Shown one piece after another: positions 20,572 through 22,833 of a stretch of DNA of 22,833 nt. The translations under genes and the position numbers were made by a program. Source of the stretch: Scenedesmus sp. ARA3 (lineage: Eukaryota > Chlorophyta > Chlorophyceae > Sphaeropleales > Scenedesmaceae). Location of the stretch: positions 106,738-129,570 of the forward strand of contig RWJK01001830.1 in the NCBI GenBank assembly GCA_004335835.1, given 5' to 3'. The notes under the pieces are model-generated. The model saw nothing but the letters and a program-made list of their open reading frames with translations. It was not told the DNA's origin and did no database searches. Position 1 is the stretch's first letter, and every line of letters begins with the position of its first letter.

Positions 20572-22581
20572 TGGATGGCATACTGGTGTGGGAGGCAGGC
20601 GACGGCTCCCTTTCAAACCCCGGCGTGTTGCACACTGGACTGCCGAGTGCTGCAGCCATGCTAAAATGTGCAGTCTGCTCAGTGCACATCAGGGTGGCTT
20701 GCCGCATCACTCAAAACACAGCGCAATTTACCATTGCATGTATATGTGATGTCCCGCCATCATCATCCTGCCGCATGTTGCCGCAGGCCTGCCGGAGGAG
20801 GTGGCCATCGCCAGGGCCGCGCTGGGCCGCGGCTACGCCGTGGTGGCGCTCAGCAGCAGGGACCGCTCCTTCTCACGCTGCTGGGCGGTGCCGCACCACC
20901 GCGATGCGCCCAGCGCCGACATACACTCGGTGAGAGGGAGGGGCGGCGCAGGAGATGGGTTACAGGCTGACATGCACCGGTTTGTCTGGTGACAGTCTGT
21001 TCAGCTGCACGCCAGGCCAGCATGTACTTGCAAACACAGGCAGCCGTGTAGCTGGACTGAGGTGTTCATTTTGCGCTAAGTAGCAGTAGTTGCAGGACAA
21101 CCCTGAACGTTGCAGAAGCGCTGCAGCCAGCGCAGTCTATAACCTAGCGTGTGGCAGCTCTAGTGGCTGCAGCAGCACTCACCAGATCTGCTGATGACAC
21201 CGCACAGTCCACGCTGACGTTGCTGCTGCTGCTGCTGCCTGGCTGGCTGCAGGTGTCTGCGGTGCTAGCGGCGCTGCTGCCGCGTGAGGGGCTGGGTGGC
21301 CTGCCGCTGTACGCGCTGGGCGCATCCGCGGGCGGCGCATTCGTGCTGACGCTGCCCGCCTACCTGCCGCTCAAGGGTGCGCGGGGCAGGTCCTGGCAGC
21401 AGCACCAGCAGTAGACACCGCACCATTAAAGGCAGCTCGAGGTTCAGGGCACAGTGTGCCAAGCATTGCAGCGCAGCCCTGTGCATGCATCTGCCTGACC
21501 ATCTGTGGCTGCCGGAACACAGGGCGCTGGTGACGCCGGCACGCATGCCTTTGTCATTTGCTTCAGCATAGCAAGCAATGGAAGGTTGCGGCTTTGCCTG
21601 CCGTGCCTGCATCAGGAGGGCTTGTACCTTCTGTGTGACGAGATGCGTCACATGCACAAGCTTCTGCTCACCTATCAGTGTTGCTATCTGCTCGTCAACT
21701 CCTGCACTGCTGCTGGTTTTACAGTGTGGTTGGTGCTAATGTTGCTGCTGCCCCCGCTGCCGCCCTGCAGGCGTGTGTGCGCAGATCATGGGCCTGCCAG
21801 CCGACTGGTATGCAGGCTTCCTGCCGCAGCAACAGGCACAGCAAGAGGAGGACGGGGCTGACCCTGAGGTTGCAGGCGGCAACGCGCACGCCAATGCAGC
21901 TGCCCCCGTGCTGTTTGTGCACATGCCGCGTGACACGCACACGGCAGCGCTGGTGGCAGAGGACGTGGAGCTGAGGAAGGGCAGGGTGAGCAGGCCGGTG
22001 CTGCTGCTGCCAGCATGCAACAAGCAGGTTTGCGTTGCGTTGCTTGTGCCTTGCTGTGGTGGCATGGCAGGGCCAGCTGGGTGATATGTGCCACATGCAT
22101 CACCTGCTGCTCCTGCTGACCACCACGACGCACAAGCGTTCCCTAAACCTGTTGTTAGCTTCAATCATTTGATGCCCACTTCTCTCGCGCACTTACATGC
22201 CAAACGCCAAACTCTCTTTCACTACTGCTGCCCCTGCACCGCCTGCAGGGCCTGGTCAGCGCCACACTGGAGGTGCAGCCGCAGGCCGTGACAGCAGCCT
22301 TCCTGGCAGGCCACATGCCGGAGCTGGCTGCAGGCGGCGCGGCACAGCAGCTGGCGGATCTGCTGAAGCAGCAGGGACTGCTGGACGCTCAGGGCCTGCT
22401 GCTGCATGACCCGCGGGGGTCGGCCTGGCGGCGGGTGGTGACCAGCAGCAGCATCCCAGGTGCGTGCTGGAGGTGGCAGCGGCTGCAGCGCAGGCATGCA
22501 CTGCTTGTCGATTGCAGGCAAGCGGCTGGCAGTGCACACTTTGTTCTGCAGCATGAGCGCAGCTGGCTGCACCCGATGACT
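19787..22581 (+). CDS. Alpha/beta hydrolase with signal peptide; C-terminus unresolved
   Basis: Exons 19787-19909, 20304-20442, 20787-20929, 21253-21376, 21771-21985 and 22249-22581 join in frame (phases 0, 1, 0, 1, 0). Residues 1 to about 17 are a signal peptide (MLALVAALLLVTSS). Residues 62-71 (LLLAFHGCGH) carry an HG oxyanion-type turn. Residues 80-92 have paired cysteines (SDSCKDCIGLPEE). Residues 157-163 are LGASAGG, with S160 the likely nucleophile in a G-x-S-x-G elbow. D231 (VHMPRDTHT) and H350 (QHERSW) are candidate acid and base. The pattern resembles plant secreted or endomembrane alpha/beta hydrolases; the substrate is unknown. After DPRGSAWRRV (residues 302-311) two readings compete: read-through to the HE motif ending at a GTAAGG donor (22582), or removal of a 58-base intron at 22460-22517, which gives an early stop. 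The last exon(s) may lie beyond the window. Confidence 0.82.
20257..20285 (+). repeat. CTG/TGC microsatellite next to a 3' splice site
   Basis: This nearly pure trinucleotide run ends about 18 bases before the acceptor CTGCAG at 20298-20303 of hydrolase intron 1. It replaces a normal polypyrimidine tract. Confidence 0.85.
20491..20571 (+). repeat. Interrupted (CAG)n tract in hydrolase intron 2
   Basis: About 80 bases of CAG repeats with TTG and TAG interruptions lie mid-intron (intron 20443-20786). The tract would read as polyAla or polyGln if misannotated as coding, but flanking exon phases show that it is intronic. Confidence 0.88.
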
Positions 22582-22774
22582 GTAAGGGCCGCGCAGCAGC
22601 GTCAGTGCTGTGTCAAACAGCTGAAAGGCAACAACTTGTGCTATCTTTGCGAATCTGTCCAGTGAGCCACCTGCAGCTGTGGTGCAGCATGCAACAGCTG
22701 AGGGGTGCCTCGCATTCCTGCTGCGTGCTCCACAGCTCTGCTTGCGTCACAAGCTGGGGACCAACACCTGGACG

Positions 22775-22776
<2 letters not shown>

Positions 22777-22833
<57 letters not shown>
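22777..22833 (+). repeat. (CTG)19 tract running off the window edge
   Basis: Nineteen pure CTG units reach the last base, so the true length is unknown. It is the longest pure run in the window. Confidence 0.95.

Noticed and set aside
19399..20616. Minus-strand open frame of 405 codons with a polyLeu stretch
   Set aside because: It is antisense to hydrolase exons 1 and 2, and the polyLeu is just the CAG microsatellite of intron 2.
22460..22517. 58-base intron in the hydrolase
   Set aside because: It is far shorter than the other introns in the window (about 110 to 420 bases), and its removal gives an early stop. It is kept only as an alternative.

Overview
This is nuclear DNA of a eukaryote, most likely a chlorophycean green alga. 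Exons are short and GC-rich, with G or C at most third positions. Introns run from roughly 150 to 420 bases, with GT(G/A)AGN-type donors and mostly CTGCAG or CCGCAG acceptors. CTG/CAG microsatellites are everywhere, and several products look organelle-targeted. No prokaryotic operon, CRISPR array or rRNA/tRNA gene is visible. All gene models were spliced by hand from the sequence, using reading-frame continuity and protein-family fit.

Layout. Positions 1 to about 3350 hold no recognisable gene. This stretch is TG-rich on the + strand and is probably the non-coding tail of a + strand transcript or plain intergenic DNA. Five genes then lie head-to-tail on the minus strand. (1) 8036-4367: a secreted protein with a signal peptide, a roughly 100-residue Gly/Ser-rich linker and two PAN/apple-like Cys-rich repeats (12 exons). 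(2) 11045-9570: a SRPBCC/START-like (polyketide cyclase/COQ10) protein with a plastid-type leader (3 exons). (3) 13546-12137: CNX3/MoaC, the cyclic pyranopterin monophosphate synthase of molybdenum-cofactor synthesis, in one exon with an unusually long low-complexity N-terminal extension. (4) 15511-14183: a YGGT/YlmG plastid membrane protein (4 exons). (5) 18992-17179: an unrecognised 289-residue protein (5 exons). The + strand gene (6), from 19787, encodes a secreted or organelle-targeted alpha/beta hydrolase. Its C-terminus is unresolved, and the window ends in a CTG tract.

The genes do not form an obvious pathway; they look like ordinary neighbours in an algal genome. Genes 5 and 6 diverge from one 794-base spacer. 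The 3' flank of gene 1 appears to converge with + strand transcription near 3350-3520.

The most unusual structure is in gene 1. Six consecutive small exons, five of them symmetric phase 1-1 (42, 48, 42, 72 and 63 bases), each encode a GGSG-type flexible-linker module. This is a tandem microexon-duplication array that builds a modular linker in front of the PAN repeats. A second theme is the use of (CTG)n on the sense strand immediately upstream of 3' splice sites in several genes.
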